This document shows positions 11,064 to 22,481 of a DNA stretch of 64,000 bases, piece after piece. Source of the stretch: Psettodes erumei (Eukaryota; Chordata; Actinopteri; Pleuronectiformes; Psettodidae); NCBI GenBank assembly GCA_016785225.1, contig JAFBJZ010000371.1:191001-255000 (forward strand), written 5' to 3'. Both the position numbers and the translations under genes were made by a program. Below the pieces are notes generated by a model. The model was not told where the DNA came from. It worked only from the letters and a program-made list of their open reading frames with translations, and made no database searches. Position 1 is the stretch's first letter. The number at the start of each line of letters is the position of its first letter.

Positions 11064-14000
11064 ATATTATGAACGTAAATCCACTGTGTAATCATGTGCA
11101 ACTTTATTAGCGGCGTCCTCGTAACGTCGCACCAACAACAGAACATCACATGAGCAACATCCTTTCTGCCCCAACACAATGCAACGCACTCTGGTCGCTA
11201 TGGTAACGTTTAAACATACCTTCAAAGTAAGACACAACACAAAAACAAAGTGCATGAAAATACTCGCTATTCACAGCAGCACTGAATCAGTGGGAGCCCT
11301 GAGCTTGTTTTGCTGCAACGAGACGGTCCCATCTTGGGGTTATGGGAGACAATGAAACCCGAAGTGTGCTACTTAGGTCCAGTCTGCTCCGTAATTTGGT
11401 TTTGGTTGCCGTCACTGCAGAAAACCCTGCTTCACACAGACACGATGTCGGAAATGGCAACAGGGTTTTCAGTGCTGTTGTGGCGATCTCGGGGTATTCT
11501 GCCATGACTTTAATCCAGAACAACGGCAGAGTTGATGTCTCGAACAGACGTTTCAGGCCCCTGTCATTTGCGATCTCCATCTTCTTCACACATTGACATG
11601 CTGGATTCACCCGGTTTGTTGACAAATGGGTCGCGGATCCATTCCTTGGCAGTTCGTGGTTTCACAGCCTTGACGTGCATCAAGTGAGATGGATGTAACA
11701 GAGAATCCGGCCACTTTTCAAAATAAAACATCATTTTCGAAAAAAAAAATAAATAATGGAAATTATTTTTTCTTTCTGTGCGGCCCAGTACCAAATGACC
11801 CACAGTCCGGGGGTTGGGGATCACTGGCATAAAGAGTCGATACATGGGCAAACAGCTAGCAGCAAGACTTGAAACAGGGGGAAATGACTGTCCATGCTCT
11901 GTCCCAAAGCCAGTTCAACCCACCAGCACCTGTTTACACACCTCCTCACATTCTGCAAGAGAGTCACTAAAAGAGTTTACCAAATTATTACTTTATCCCT
12001 GACAAAGGATACTATTATCTGATACATTTTTTTATAAAATGTATGTGTGTGTGTGTGTGTGTGTCTGCATGCGCATGCATGTAGGATGAGGAGTTTTTAC
12101 AAGGTAACAGGCTGCCATGTGGTTGCACGGCTGCTGACGGGACTCCTCTTCACATCATCAGCATTAAACCGTCCACCATGTGGTTTGGAGAGAGAACCAA
12201 GAAAACCGCTGTGATAATTAAGTAAGAGCAGTTTCCATGTGGCAGATTAGTGATCATTATAAATCTCATTCAGTCTGTTTGAGCGCCAAAGATTTCTGTG
12301 TTGTTGTTGTTGTTGTCCTCAGAACAGGCGTCAGCTCCTACAGAGCCTGCTTCAGCTTCCACTCCTCCTACTCTGAGGTACTTTGATTTTACTCGATTTT
12401 ATTGTATTCATCAGAAAAATGTGGCCCTGGATACAAATTCCTTTATTCTGTTGACCTGTTAAGTTTGTGATTAAGAGCCAAGACCATCATGTCTTTAATG
12501 GCACCACTTGTCACAAAGCTGCCAAAAGACCCTTTATTTAACTAAGAATGAACTTTATCCATCGTGCTTACAGTACCTGGCCCACTGAGGAGCTATCTGT
12601 GTCATGATGGCATGACAAAACTGTTAATAGATGGATCTGCCATTTGTTTCCCCATTTCACTGAAGTAAACACGACAGACAGAACTTCTTTGTTTATAATT
12701 ATGTGCTTGAAAAAAGTACTTTTTGTATTGCTTTGTTGATTCACCCATTCATGGAAATTCTTCTTGATCTCCAGCTTAAAGACTTTCTATCCTATCTTCG
12801 ACCAGTCAACATCTACCCTAGTGTAATCCCTCCAGGCAGGACGCTGGCTGAGGTCACGCAGAGGTGAGTGGAGTTTTATTTTCCTTAGATCAATTTAATC
12901 CACCCTCCATTCTCTAATGTGGTGCTCACAAAAAATGACAATGAAAAACTCTAAAGTGTACAACGACATTTTGCTGGAATAAACATGATCACTTTCAAAA
13001 TAACACCAACTATGTGTGTTTGATCAGGCTGAAGCTGATGTGCAGGGACCAGTCTGGTCTGGCAGCGATCATTTACAAACCTCTTGGGGTCCTGAAACGC
13101 AGCAGGGAGGAGCGACCTACATACAGTGAGAGACACACTCGTGTGCACACACACACACGGTGACAGGTGTTCTCCACAACAACCCCTGTAACGGCCTCTT
13201 AGCTGCGATAACCATATGGTGCATGACATGTAAATCGGCATTATAATTTCTTTCAAACACTCAGGCGCCATTCAGAGCTCAGTGTAACCGCATCTACGAT
13301 CAACACTGATTTCTAAACTGCTTGCAGATGATCTAACCCTAACCCAGCATCTGATCTAATCATTAAACTCTGCTACTTTTCTCTGTTTTTCTTCAGTGTT
13401 ACTTGACCGTAATATGCAAATGGTTGCATATTACGGCCAATTATTAATAATAATCAAAAAATAAATTAAAATAATTAATTATTTGAATAATGTCTGTTAT
13501 TTCCCCGTGTTCAGAATCAGGGAGCGTTGACGACAACCTGTTCGATGGGCTAGACCTGGCACCGGTGAGGAAGAAGATGGTGCTGAACCACCAAGTGAAA
13601 AAGGGTGAATGTTGTTTTTTGTTTGTTTGTTTTGGGTTTTTTTTAAACCGGACAACAGCATATTTGGACGACAGGTTGGAGCTGGAGTGGCACGAAAACA
13701 CAGGACACCACTTGGCTTACTGGGCTTTGGCTGAACACCCTGCAGTCTATGGTTAACACAAGTTACCAGTCCGACGGGGCCTGGTACTGATAGACTAGCA
13801 AGCACCAAGATATTAGTAATGCTAGCACAAGCTAACTAGCTTTATTTGCAAGATGCATATGTAATTCACGTAGACTGTAATATCAGGAGTAATGCTAATT
13901 TTGGCCAGCAAAGAACAGGCAAACAAATTTTGTAATGAACTTTTATGAACTTAAAATGCATAGTAAATTCCCACAAGACTCCACCCGAAACTCCCCCTGC

Positions 14001-15196
14001 TTTATCATCTTATTTCCTCTAAATCAGACCATGGTTTACAAAATGAACATCATATTGTGTTGAAGAAGAGTTGAAACTAGTGATTGAGACCATAAGCTCA
14101 GTATGAAAATGTTTAGTGAAGTCATAAATCCAGTGAGAAGTAGAATCATTTTCTCATAGATTTCTATACAAACAAACCAGTGGAATCTCTCCCTAATGGC
14201 CATTCAGTAGAATACAGCTTTAAGACACTTCTGCTCTAGCTTCATTTTTCCGACCTTGTAGCTACGTGAATTTCTTTTGTAGTCTATGGTTACCACAGAG
14301 TGAATGTCTGAAAGTCTAAAAATGTCTCCCTCCTCTCTGTTATACCACAAACACGCCACTTTATTATCTTTGTGTCACTGTTTTGTTTTGTTTTTTTACT
14401 CAACTGAAACTCTTTTCTGAATTTGTTGATTTTAGAGGATATTCATAGTCCTGAGGAAACAGCGTCCCCTGTTTCTATGGAGGAGTCTTTACCTCTGACA
14501 GTCACAGATGCAGAGTCTGCTGCACACAACTACGTTGACTGCACTGAGTCCAATGGTGAAGAGGAAGACGAGGAGGAGGAACATGAGGGAGAGGGTGACA
14601 CAACGCTGATGAAGGAGGAGGAGGTGATAAAAGGAGGAGAGAGGGATAAAGAACCCAAGGAAAAGAAGATGGAGACCTCTTGTGCTCCAAAATGGGAGGA
14701 CTTCTTCACTGCGGACATGTTGACTGACAGCCAGACAAGCCAATCGCAGTCCTGCTGCTCCAACACCACCACTTCCCCCTCCAGGATGACCGGCTCACAG
14801 ACACCTGAACTGTTCAGTGACAATGAAGAAGAAACTCCTGACACCAACCAGGAATTCAGCCTGACTCTGTCTGCCTCTCTGTCCAATCACTCCTCCCAAA
14901 ACATGGACTCCTGTTTAGCAGACACCATGATCTTCGAACCGGAGCAGGGGGGACAGGACCAAGGAGATGCGAGGGCTGATGCCGCATCCCAGAAGGACGA
15001 CAGTGACAGCCTGATCCTCCCGTTACAGCCGGAGGAACTGCCAGTGTCTCAGGCGTCGTCAGACTTCGAGATCCCCTGCACACCAGAGTCAAAGGTGCCT
15101 CAACCTGACGAGCTGACACAGCTGTACAGGAAGTTGGCTTCGGGAGAGGAAGTGGTCGTTAGGAAAGGAAGTCAGGATTTTGCTCTGCTGAGATGA
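4290..15196 (+). CDS. dclre1c: Artemis, DNA repair and V(D)J nuclease (15 coding exons)
   Basis: Artemis is the metallo-beta-lactamase/beta-CASP nuclease that, with DNA-PKcs, opens hairpins in V(D)J recombination and trims ends in non-homologous end joining in the nucleus. Coding exons: 4290-4398, 4604-4655, 5300-5384, 5536-5595, 6318-6373, 7431-7532, 9392-9464, 10258-10398, 10623-10724, 12085-12221, 12323-12377, 12775-12863, 13028-13125, 13515-13604, 14436-15196. They sum to 2010 nt (669 aa; human 692) with GT/AG borders and unbroken phase. The start MSTFAGRMKEYPRISLDRFD matches the human N-terminus. Catalytic residues H33, H35, D37, H38 (HCHKDH), H115, D136 (TGD), D165 (YLD) and H319 (SFHSSYS) are all present, as are the zinc-binding H228, H254, C256 and C272. 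The last exon encodes an acidic, Ser-rich tail; WEDFF near residues 503-507 matches the ligase IV contact (human W489/F492/F493), and several SQ sites could be DNA-PK targets. The end (SDFE...TPE...LY.KLA.GE) is conserved. Gly114 of human is Ala here. Introns 6 and 9 carry transposons. Confidence 0.97.
4429..4497 (+). repeat. (CAT/CGT)n trinucleotide microsatellite
   Basis: About 70 bp of ATC/GTC triplets starting some 30 bp after the DCLRE1C exon 1 donor, inside intron 1. Confidence 0.9.
7854..8332 (+). mobile_element. MITE-like repeat, copy 1 of 3 in a row
   Basis: Starts with 'GGTGTGTTCC', then 'TAGGAACTAGTCCCTGGTAG', and carries internal landmarks 'GAACAGCATTTGT' and 'GTTAGC...ATACA' also found in the next two copies and in an inverted copy at 32576-32893. 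No coding capacity. It lies in DCLRE1C intron 6. Boundaries are approximate. Confidence 0.6.
8333..8765 (+). mobile_element. MITE-like repeat, copy 2 of 3
   Basis: Same landmarks in the same order as copy 1: 'GCAGGAACTAGGAACTAGTC' near 8348, 'GAACAGCATTTGTCAACAGG' near 8480, 'GCGTTAGC' and 'GTGAGCTAACC'. Diverged from its neighbours, so the array is old or was built by separate insertions. Confidence 0.6.
8766..9095 (+). mobile_element. MITE-like repeat, copy 3 of 3
   Basis: Starts with 'CGCAGGAACTAGGAACTAGT', shares 'GAACAGCATTTGTCAACAGG' and 'GCGTTAGCCTATATGG', and ends with 'TTCCTCTGGTGGGGG' plus 'TAGTTCTTG', matching the far end of the inverted copy at 32576-32893. This match helps define the right end of the family. 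Confidence 0.6.
9590..9710 (+). repeat. LINE 3'-tail remnant (L2-like)
   Basis: Ends in 'GACATGTGCAATGACAAAGT' followed by repeats of 'GAATCTAATCT', a familiar 3' end of fish L2-type LINEs. Only the tail is left, in DCLRE1C intron 7. Confidence 0.45.
10840..10889 (+). repeat. Teleost interspersed repeat, left part (split by a hAT)
   Basis: Contains 'GCTAGCATAAAGACTGGAAA', repeated in part, a dispersed motif in fish genomes. The repeat resumes after the hAT at 11827 and a related copy is at 51370-51495. Confidence 0.55.
10898..11826 (-). mobile_element. hAT DNA transposon, 929 bp, deleted
   Basis: Terminal inverted repeats begin CAGTGGTCCCCAACC on the left and, read from the right, CAGTGATCCCCAACC. 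They are flanked by an identical 8-bp target duplication, GCATAAAG, at 10890-10897 and 11827-11834. On the - strand at 11625-11287 is the C-terminal dimerisation part of a hAT transposase of the ZBED/FAM200-like group (FWIKVMAEYPEIA, LLPFPTSCLCEAGFSA, KTKLRSRLD). The N-terminal BED finger and the catalytic core are missing, so it is a non-autonomous deletion derivative. It also carries an (AAT)n tract at 11027-11065. It sits in DCLRE1C intron 9. Confidence 0.93.
11287..11625 (-). pseudogene. hAT transposase C-terminal fragment
   Basis: A 112-aa open frame ending in the hAT C-terminal dimerisation region: PEIATTALKTLLPFPTS, then LCEAGFSAVTATKTKLRSRL and a final LRVSLSPITPRWDRLVA. It is the only coding remnant inside the 929-bp hAT. 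The upstream transposase is deleted, so it is not expected to act. I use the word pseudogene for a transposon remnant, not a decayed host gene. Confidence 0.85.
11827..11965 (+). repeat. Teleost interspersed repeat, right part
   Basis: Continues the repeat cut by the hAT: 'AAACAGCTAGCAGCAAGACT', then a 'CTCTGTCCCAAAGCCAG' and 'CCACCAGCACCTGTT' portion that follows in intact copies. This shows the hAT inserted into an existing repeat. Confidence 0.55.
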
Positions 15197-17035
15197 TCAC
15201 CCATAGTGGATTCCACTCCGTGGATGAACAATGAGTTAAATAATTAATGTTCTGTCATTTGTAACAAAGAGGGCTATGGCTAATTCTTGGTTCTGATCAA
15301 ACACAACAAGCCCATAAGCTGCAGTTACAGTTACAGTTTAAACTGTTTCGTCTCATCTCTTCTCGACATTTTAATTTCAGCTTTTAAGTTCTGGAATGGA
15401 AACTTTTGTTTTAGCTGCTTTAACAGGTTGATAACAGGTTTTCGGCACTTGCAGCGCGACTGCGTCATTCCCTGATGCAATTAACGCACAGCGGGCTTCT
15501 GCCGCACCTCCCAACTGACACTGCTCCTCTGCAGCTCCAGTGTAACCTCCAAACCACACCGACCTCAATACCTTAAACACACCGTTAATTCCAGCGCACT
15601 TTATGTTGATTCGTCTCCCTCATGGACTAGCGCACCTGAACACATTGTAGCTGACATTTCCTTTCCTTTCCACAGTTTGTGGTTTGTTCTGCTAAATGAT
15701 CCTCTTTCACTGTTAATTAATGTGTCAAATAATGTATTTATTTTTAACTGAAGTTTGTTGAAAGTTTAAAATGAGTGCATACTTACTGTATATACAGCTG
15801 CAATTATTAACTGTGGGAAACTTTAATAGACATTTTTCACTACTTTTTTTTATTTGGTGAAAAGTTTGACAAATCAGCTGACAATTAAAATGAGCTTTAT
15901 GCTTCATTTTGGATTAATTTGCTGATTATTTTCTCAGTAATTGTTGTCCCTGTAAAATGTCTGTTAACTTTTATATATACTAACAGTACAAAACCAGAAG
16001 AGATTCAGTTTATAAACACAAGAAAAAAAACAAAGAAATAATTTTACTTGAAATATCGAATTATCGTTTCATCTCCAAAGCGTACTGTATATCCGTGGTA
16101 AGCACAGCAGGTATTACTTTTGACATTTCCTCTATTCTGAAAAGCAAACATTCTTTTATATGTTACTTTTAAACAAGATTGTCATCACAGTGGGGAATTA
16201 AATATTCATTACTCTCTCAGATGTCAGTCAATCCAGGATATGGCAGACAAGACATGATTCTCATTGACCACTGATCTCATATTCCTTCCCATACCGTACT
16301 CACCTTCCCTGAGATGTCACGGTCTCTGATGTCCCTCACAAAGAGATGTCTGAAAATCTTTCAAGAAATTAAAGACAACTGTGCCAGCTTGTGGAAATGT
16401 AAGCAAATTCAGGCTAAAAATGTGGCTCAGAAAGAGAATCGACCTGAATCTGACGTAACAATGCAACACAGGGTCTTCTTCTCCTGATGACTTCAAGAGT
16501 CAGGTTAGTAAAATCACCTTGACTTCCATTTTCCCATTTTCACAAGAAAGTCATGTCATTTTATGCCTTACTGTAACATTTTTCATGATGTTTTTGTTCC
16601 TTATAATGTCGTGATATTTTTCATGCCTTTTTTTTTTTTTACTCCACCAGTGAACATCCACAGAAGGGGCAATGAAATGGTGAAATCTGAAGAACCTGGG
16701 TATCTGACAACACAAGGTATTTTATAAGTTGTAAAGCCAATATCCTTTTCTGACTCCCTGTTCTTGTCTGGCATCTCTTTATATAGCAACTGGAGCAGCT
16801 ATGAAGCAGCACTGCTCCCAGTAGACCACGTACACCAAAACCAACTGAGCAAACTGAAGTGTAATATTCAACATCCAAGTATTAATATCCCTTTTAACGG
16901 AATATCAACTTGTATACTACACTGTACAATATTCTCACTCAGATGCAGCGAAATCGCTACATCACAAAAACACATACAGTGTCTTGTTCTCCAAAACAAT
17001 GTGCTTTTTTTATGTTCATGCTCTAATGTGTTTAT
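15197..17035. other. DCLRE1C 3' flank, no further gene seen
   Basis: AT-rich DNA after the DCLRE1C stop codon. The early part should be 3' UTR, but I see no single convincing AATAAA site; several weak variants occur after 15700. No other exons recognised. Confidence 0.4.
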
Positions 17036-17115
17036 GTTCTAGTCCATGCAGCTGTAACACTGTAAATGTCTCCACTATGGGATTAATAAAGGTTTATTTT
17101 ATCCTTTTATCTTTT
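17036..17115 (+). repeat. Rex1-type LINE 3' tail
   Basis: Reads 'CCACTATGGGATTAATAAAG' followed by 'TTTATTTTATCC', the same 3' end seen on the Rex1-like fragment at 29280-29818. Only the tail is present. Confidence 0.55.
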
Positions 17116-17129
17116 TTTTCTTTTTTATA

Positions 17130-17880
17130 TTTCTCATGTTTTCATGCCAAATGATGACTACATTTTTTGTACAACATACTATGGCTTTTTTTTTTTTGCA
17201 CTTTTGAGACGTATTATAATATTATACTATTATATTTTTGCATTAAACAAAACAATATTATTTCTTCTTTTTTTATTTTTTGACTAACGATACAGTGACA
17301 TTATTCATGCATTTATACACTATACAATATTTATTAATATTTATTAATTAGTTTTTTCTCTTTTATGACATAATGTACTGTGAAATCTTCTTGCTTTTTT
17401 TACATTAAAATATGATAGGGGTTTTTTGTTGCTTTTTTTTTAATTTGTTTTTTTGCTTTTTTGATTTACTATGCTGTGACTCTTCTACAATTTTGGTGGT
17501 TTACTAGGAAGTTTTTTGCATTTCTACTATACATTTTTTTTTTGCGTTTTTTTTTTTTAACATATCCTGACTTTTTTAAACAATATTTTGACATACTATA
17601 CTGTCATCTTATGATACTATACTATGGTATTTACTGATATTTTTTGACATTGTATACTATGACTTTTTTGTGGTTTTCAACATACTACACCACTTGCTAA
17701 GCTATGACCCTTTTTTGCATTTTATTGATATGCTAGTGATAGTATGTTGTTTTTTTTAACACATTGTACAATGGGATTTGTATACAGTTTTCTATGATAT
17801 TGTTTTGTGTTTTTTACCACACTACATCAAGATTTTTTTTCGTATTGTAAAAACTTCACCATGATGCGTCTCCATTTTGT
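17130..17880 (+). repeat. Degenerate AT-rich minisatellite
   Basis: Built from diverged copies of a motif like 'ACATACTATACTATGACTTT' separated by T tracts; clear copies occur near 17178, 17590 and 17651. It resumes at 18685-18712 and 19742-19870 on the far sides of later insertions, so it was once one longer array. Confidence 0.65.
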
Positions 17881-18149
17881 TGTGGGCACTTGAGCCAGGT
17901 CATAACAAAAGCGGGCTTGTCTCAAACCTAATGTGGGTTTGGTGCATCAGGGTGCGCTGTTTCTTTGTGCCACCTTTTGTTGTTTTGGTGCACTGGGGGC
18001 TGGCTTAGTGCATTGTCTTTGGAGACACACCATGTGTACTTGGTTTTTGGAGGCTTTGGTGCTTGACTGCTGTCTTTGTGTGTCAATAGGAAGGCAAGTG
18101 TTGCTGTTTTCTGCACTTTGTACTTGGACTTCCTCTTTGGGTTATGTCA

Positions 18150-18690
18150 AGTTTGTTGTTTTAGTAGCGTGGTGACATGGCGAGCATCAGCCAATTTATT
18201 ACGAGCTGTCCTGGAGGGGGCATGTAAGTCCCTAAGCAGGTCTGTTGGGTTATAGCGTGCAAATATCCACTGCCAGCAGAAAGCGGTCTGTTCCTGACCC
18301 ACCTCTTTCACAGTGGGATAAAGATGTTGAGCATGTGGTTCCCTGCCTGACCTCCCTCTGTCCGGGAAAATTTTTATGTACTGGTGCCGAGTAGTTTTCG
18401 GAAGGTTGCACTGAAGACCACACATGTCAGCTGTGGATATTTGTCGTGTCCTGCACTACTGTTTTCTGGACTCGATTGAAGAGCAATGTGGCCAGTTATG
18501 TTCAGTCATGCCATGTATGTCAACTCACCAGCAAACCCAGTCAGGTGATGAAGCCTACTTTAACTGTGTCAGACTACAAGGTATCCTGCCACATTTCAGT
18601 GAAACCGATTGTTGGGTCTCTGGTTCAGTTCATCTCCACCTTTGGTATCCCTCGTGTCATTCAACTTGTACTCCATATTACATTATGATG
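18150..18690 (+). mobile_element. Ty3/gypsy integrase remnant
   Basis: From about 18376 the + strand reads a gypsy integrase N-terminus: a VPSSFRKVALK segment, then FWTRLKSNVASYV, the zinc-knuckle half CHVCQLTSKPSQV, and further on FISTFGIPRVIQ, which matches the integrase core. The catalytic D,D,E segments are mostly lost, with a deletion after the zinc region. Sequence from 18150 to 18375 is probably the decayed upstream part. It lies inside the AT-rich minisatellite. A gypsy-type LTR at 19909-20305 may come from the same insertion. Confidence 0.75.
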
Positions 18691-18712
18691 TTTTTTGTGT
18701 TTTAGAATATAC

Positions 18713-19741
18713 CAGTGGCCGGCCATGGATTTCACCCCAAGCCTTTCAGTGATATCCTACTTAGTCCAACCTAAATTAATACACCTCATAATACCATCAA
18801 TATGATGCCACAGCTCGAGAATCAATAGAAAATCACACATACACATTACCGTTGCATTATCGTTGTTGCTGTTCGCTGAGCTGCAGATCCACTCCCCAAA
18901 CGTTTTTAAAAGCACCGTAGCTTGTAAGTGCCCAGCCGTGCTTTTGCCTTGGTGAAACAACTTAAGTTGGCAAACCCAGTGTAGCTCCAAACACCAAATC
19001 GATCAGTTGCAAGCAACAGGCATTCCTAGCAGTATAATTTGCAGCGCTTCTCTGAAGCAGTTAGCCACGGGTAGTGTTCATAGTTGCTTATCCTAAAATG
19101 ACGGACAAACCTTTTTCCCTGCTGGGACAGCAGGCATAGGGGTGCTAGCACAGGGGTCAGACAACCTCTTCTCACAAGATCCAGTTTTTCTTGAAAGGTC
19201 TGTCTTGAAAATGGCGTGGCAAGTATATCTGCAACCAAATCTATTCCTTCTCCTCCTTAAGCCATTGTGGGTTAAAAAAATACTATAGCTGTCAGTAGCT
19301 AACGAATCTCTGGGTTTAGTTCAGATATTTTGCACAACGCTACCTTTCAGGCTGTCACGAGTGCTTATCCAATCACAGGACGCGTACATGTCATCTTCAT
19401 CTTCTAGCTGGCCTTGGTGTCGCAGACTTGAGAGCTGATTGGCTATCACCACTTACTGTGTTTGTTCACTTACAGTGCACAGGAGCCTGCTCTGTTGATT
19501 CTGAAGGCCTCAGGCAGATTTCATACAACCTGACAACACAAGCTACCTGAAATAGGATTGGATAAAAACCCTACCATAATATTTAACACTGGAAGCAGCG
19601 CAACCAAGTGGATATAACATAAAGAGAACAGACCAGGGAGAATAATTTTATTTAAAAATATTTACCAAAAGAAGAAATAAATTTACTTTTCTGAGTATGT
19701 TTAGCAGAGAAGGCCTTGCTGGTCCTGACAGCCCACCACTG
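18713..19741. mobile_element. Non-autonomous hAT element, 1029 bp
   Basis: Left end CAGTGGCCGGCC and right end (read inward) CAGTGGTGGGCTG form imperfect terminal inverted repeats. Flanks are GAATATAC at 18705-18712 and CAATATAC at 19742-19749, an 8-bp target duplication with one mismatch. The interior has no transposase-like frame. It inserted in the minisatellite next to the gypsy remnant. Confidence 0.85.
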
Positions 19742-19908
19742 CAATATACTATACTATGATGTTTTTATATATATTTAGACATTATATATTATTGCATTTA
19801 TACAATTTGTTTTCATGGCATACTGTATATATAACATTTATATATAACATATTTTCCATGGGTTTTAATACCTCCACATACTATTCACATATCCCTCCGC
19901 AGTTTACC

Positions 19909-20305
19909 TGTCATCAACCTGTAGTATTCCATTGACCCACTTTTGCCTCCCTCTACCTGCCAGCCACTCCCACTTCATCAGCCTCCACCAATCACCTTTG
20001 TCCACACCTGTGCTCCATTGACAATCTCTGCACTACAAATACCCCAGCCTATTCGTCTACACTTTGCCAGATTATTCTTTGCGCTCCTAATGCCGAAACG
20101 TTCTTCCTTGTCTTTGCACCAATAAACCACCTGGCCTTCTGTCGCGGACCAGGAACTTTGTCTCTGCCCTGCCTGTTTCCTCTTTGCTGATCTCGAGGGT
20201 CGTTTGCCTGATCCTGTCTGGTCTGTGAACTGTCACTCACTGATCGCCAGTAAAGACTGGTTAACAACTGTACTCATGGTCTGGTGTACCACATCATTCT
20301 TACGA
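19909..20305 (+). mobile_element. Gypsy-type LTR (solo or 3' LTR), diverged
   Basis: Starts TGTCATC and runs through a C/T-rich body with 'CAATAAACC' near 20120 and the end block 'GTAAAGACTGGTTAA' and 'ACTGTACTCATGGTCT', shared with the LTR at 41831-42239. The pattern (CCA-rich U3, CAATAAAC signal, CT-rich end) is typical of fish gypsy LTRs. The right border and target duplication are unclear. Confidence 0.7.
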
Positions 20306-20342
20306 TGGATTTTTTTTTTGGCTCTACCATTATTGCCTGACT

Positions 20343-20470
20343 GATATAAGGTGAGGTAAGGTGAGTTTATTTCTATTGCACATTTCAACCACAGAGCAAT
20401 TAAAAGTGCTTAAAAGTTACATAAAAGACATCAAAGCATTAAAAACAAAATAGGCTCATATTATTAACCA
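20343..20470 (+). repeat. Teleost interspersed repeat fragment
   Basis: Contains 'GGTGAGTTTATTTCTATTGC' and 'ATTAAAAGTGCTTAAAAG', then 'CATCAAAGCATTAAAAAC', matching a very common fish repeat ('AAGTTTATTT..ATAGCACATTTC' type). A related short piece is at 26810-26860. Confidence 0.5.
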
Positions 20471-22481
20471 TAAGATCGGAAATAAAAGGTGTACCAATTA
20501 AAAAAATTAAACTAAATAAAGAGAGAGAACAGTAGGCAGTGGCACACAGAAATGTCTTCAATCTATATAAAGCGGTTAGCTGATGTTTTAATTGGCTGAT
20601 ATTGTCCTATCACCAATACATCATATAGGCATTTATGTTTTCCACTATGCAGTATGCGCTTGGGGTGATTTAGAAATAGTGTCATCAGGTAGTCTGTCCA
20701 GCAGACTGTACTGTTTTTTTTCACACAAACACACAATGATAATATATATATATATGTATATTCTTTCTCAGAGTTATTTATTTAAGAATGCAGCCTTCAG
20801 AGTACCCTTGCATAGTGATGTCAGTGCAATATCTGCACAGAATCCTCAGAGAAAAAAGGTCTCATTTCATTCCACCTCAAAAATTCCACCTCAAAAATTC
20901 ACAATATTGGCTGCCATATCACAATTCAGTGAATTTTGAGTATTGGTCTAAAAACTCCCACATCAGTCATCCCTAAAGCGCAAAAGCAGTGAACTCTCTC
21001 TGCTCAGTCATACGTGTTGTTACCATTAAAAGGCTCCACAGAGAAGATGAGGCGCTGATCTCATATCACCGCAGGAGCTTCTTACGTAAGTTTAGGGGGC
21101 CCCTGGATGGGCCGAGCAAAGGGTCAGCAGGCTCTTTACCAAACTGCATGTACCAAAATGACATTTTCTACTTTTATACCTGTAAGATAATACATTTTAT
21201 CAGATCTTTTTCTCCCTTTCCCTTATGATTAGTATAAAACTGTACGTTGTACCAATAAACAGCTGCAAAACAGCAGCTGATTTTTTTTTTACAAAATCAT
21301 GACGAAGGTTTTGATGAAATTAGCTAGAAAATACAGGACAATTAAATATTCCCATAATAAAATTGACCAAACTGCTAACTACTTCGGGTACAATCACTGT
21401 TGTTCTTTTCGTGGGATTTGTTGGCAATAACAAAAATAGAAATTATCATCAGACTTATGTTGCATCATGTCTCATATTTACCTTTTACACAGATAATCTC
21501 CTATTTCCTTTTTTATGATTACTCACTTGGTCTTTAAAATGTCCACAAACAGCTCAAATATCTTTTCTTTTCTATCTTTTCTTTTAAGCCGACCAGAAGT
21601 TCAACACTGAAGAGAATTTAAATTCAACTGTAACACAAGATGAAGAAAAGCGGATGAAATGCTAAAATGATTAACTGACTTTTTTCCTCTCAGCAAGGAG
21701 TGTGATGGTATTCTCCCTTTTGTAATAATCAGCGGATAGAAAGATTCACTGTGACAGTGTGCCGACCAGGCCAAATGAAAAGGTATCTTCACGATCGAAA
21801 AACAAAATGTCACTGGGCACAAATCACCAACCAGTCAGCCAACCAGCATCATCGCAGCCGCCTCCCAGTCCCTTTATTTCCTCATACAGAGAGAAGGTTG
21901 GCTCCTGCTGCTGCTGCTTCCCTTTTCAGACCTGGTGGGCTCCTGTTGTGACCAGTAACGGACTGAAGGGTTTTCTTCTTCTTCTTCATCTTCTTCTTCT
22001 TCACAGAAAGGCTGAAAAACACAACCAGTACACTTTATCTTCCATGACATAGACTGTGTCTGACTTGTATACTGTATAGTTAATGACAGTTACTGCAGTA
22101 ATAAAACTGAAAGACTGAGTTTTAGCACCTGTTTGAAACTAATCCTATTAAACAAATATAAGAAATTCACTATAATCTACGGTTCATGTGATTATTCTGC
22201 ATTACGCATTTGAAACTGCAAACAGCAACTATGCACTGTACATTTGTACAATAAATCGTAGCGAGTAGAAGTATGAATTTGCTTAAAATGGAAATAAGTG
22301 CAGTACTTGAGTAAATCAAAGTTCATGAACAACACTGACATTAAGTATACACATAAATATACTGGGGATGAAACATGCAAAAACACAGATATGGATCTTT
22401 ACCTGCTGACATGACATCATAGGTCTCGTTAATGAAACACACACTCACAGCAGCATGCACAGACCTGGCTCTTCATTAAAA
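20471..22481. other. Intergenic; likely OCC1 3' UTR at its right end
   Basis: No coding exons recognised. The part next to 22482 should hold the OCC1 3' UTR on the - strand; its end cannot be fixed. CTT/TTC-rich and AT-rich runs occur (for example 21970-22005). Confidence 0.4.

Noticed and set aside
14489..15119. Open frames antisense to DCLRE1C exon 15
   Set aside because: Shadows of a GC-richer coding exon; no splice or family support.
15377..15600. 67-aa - strand frame in a GC-richer block after DCLRE1C
   Set aside because: It lies in the likely DCLRE1C 3' UTR on the opposite strand, with no recognisable motif or splice partner.
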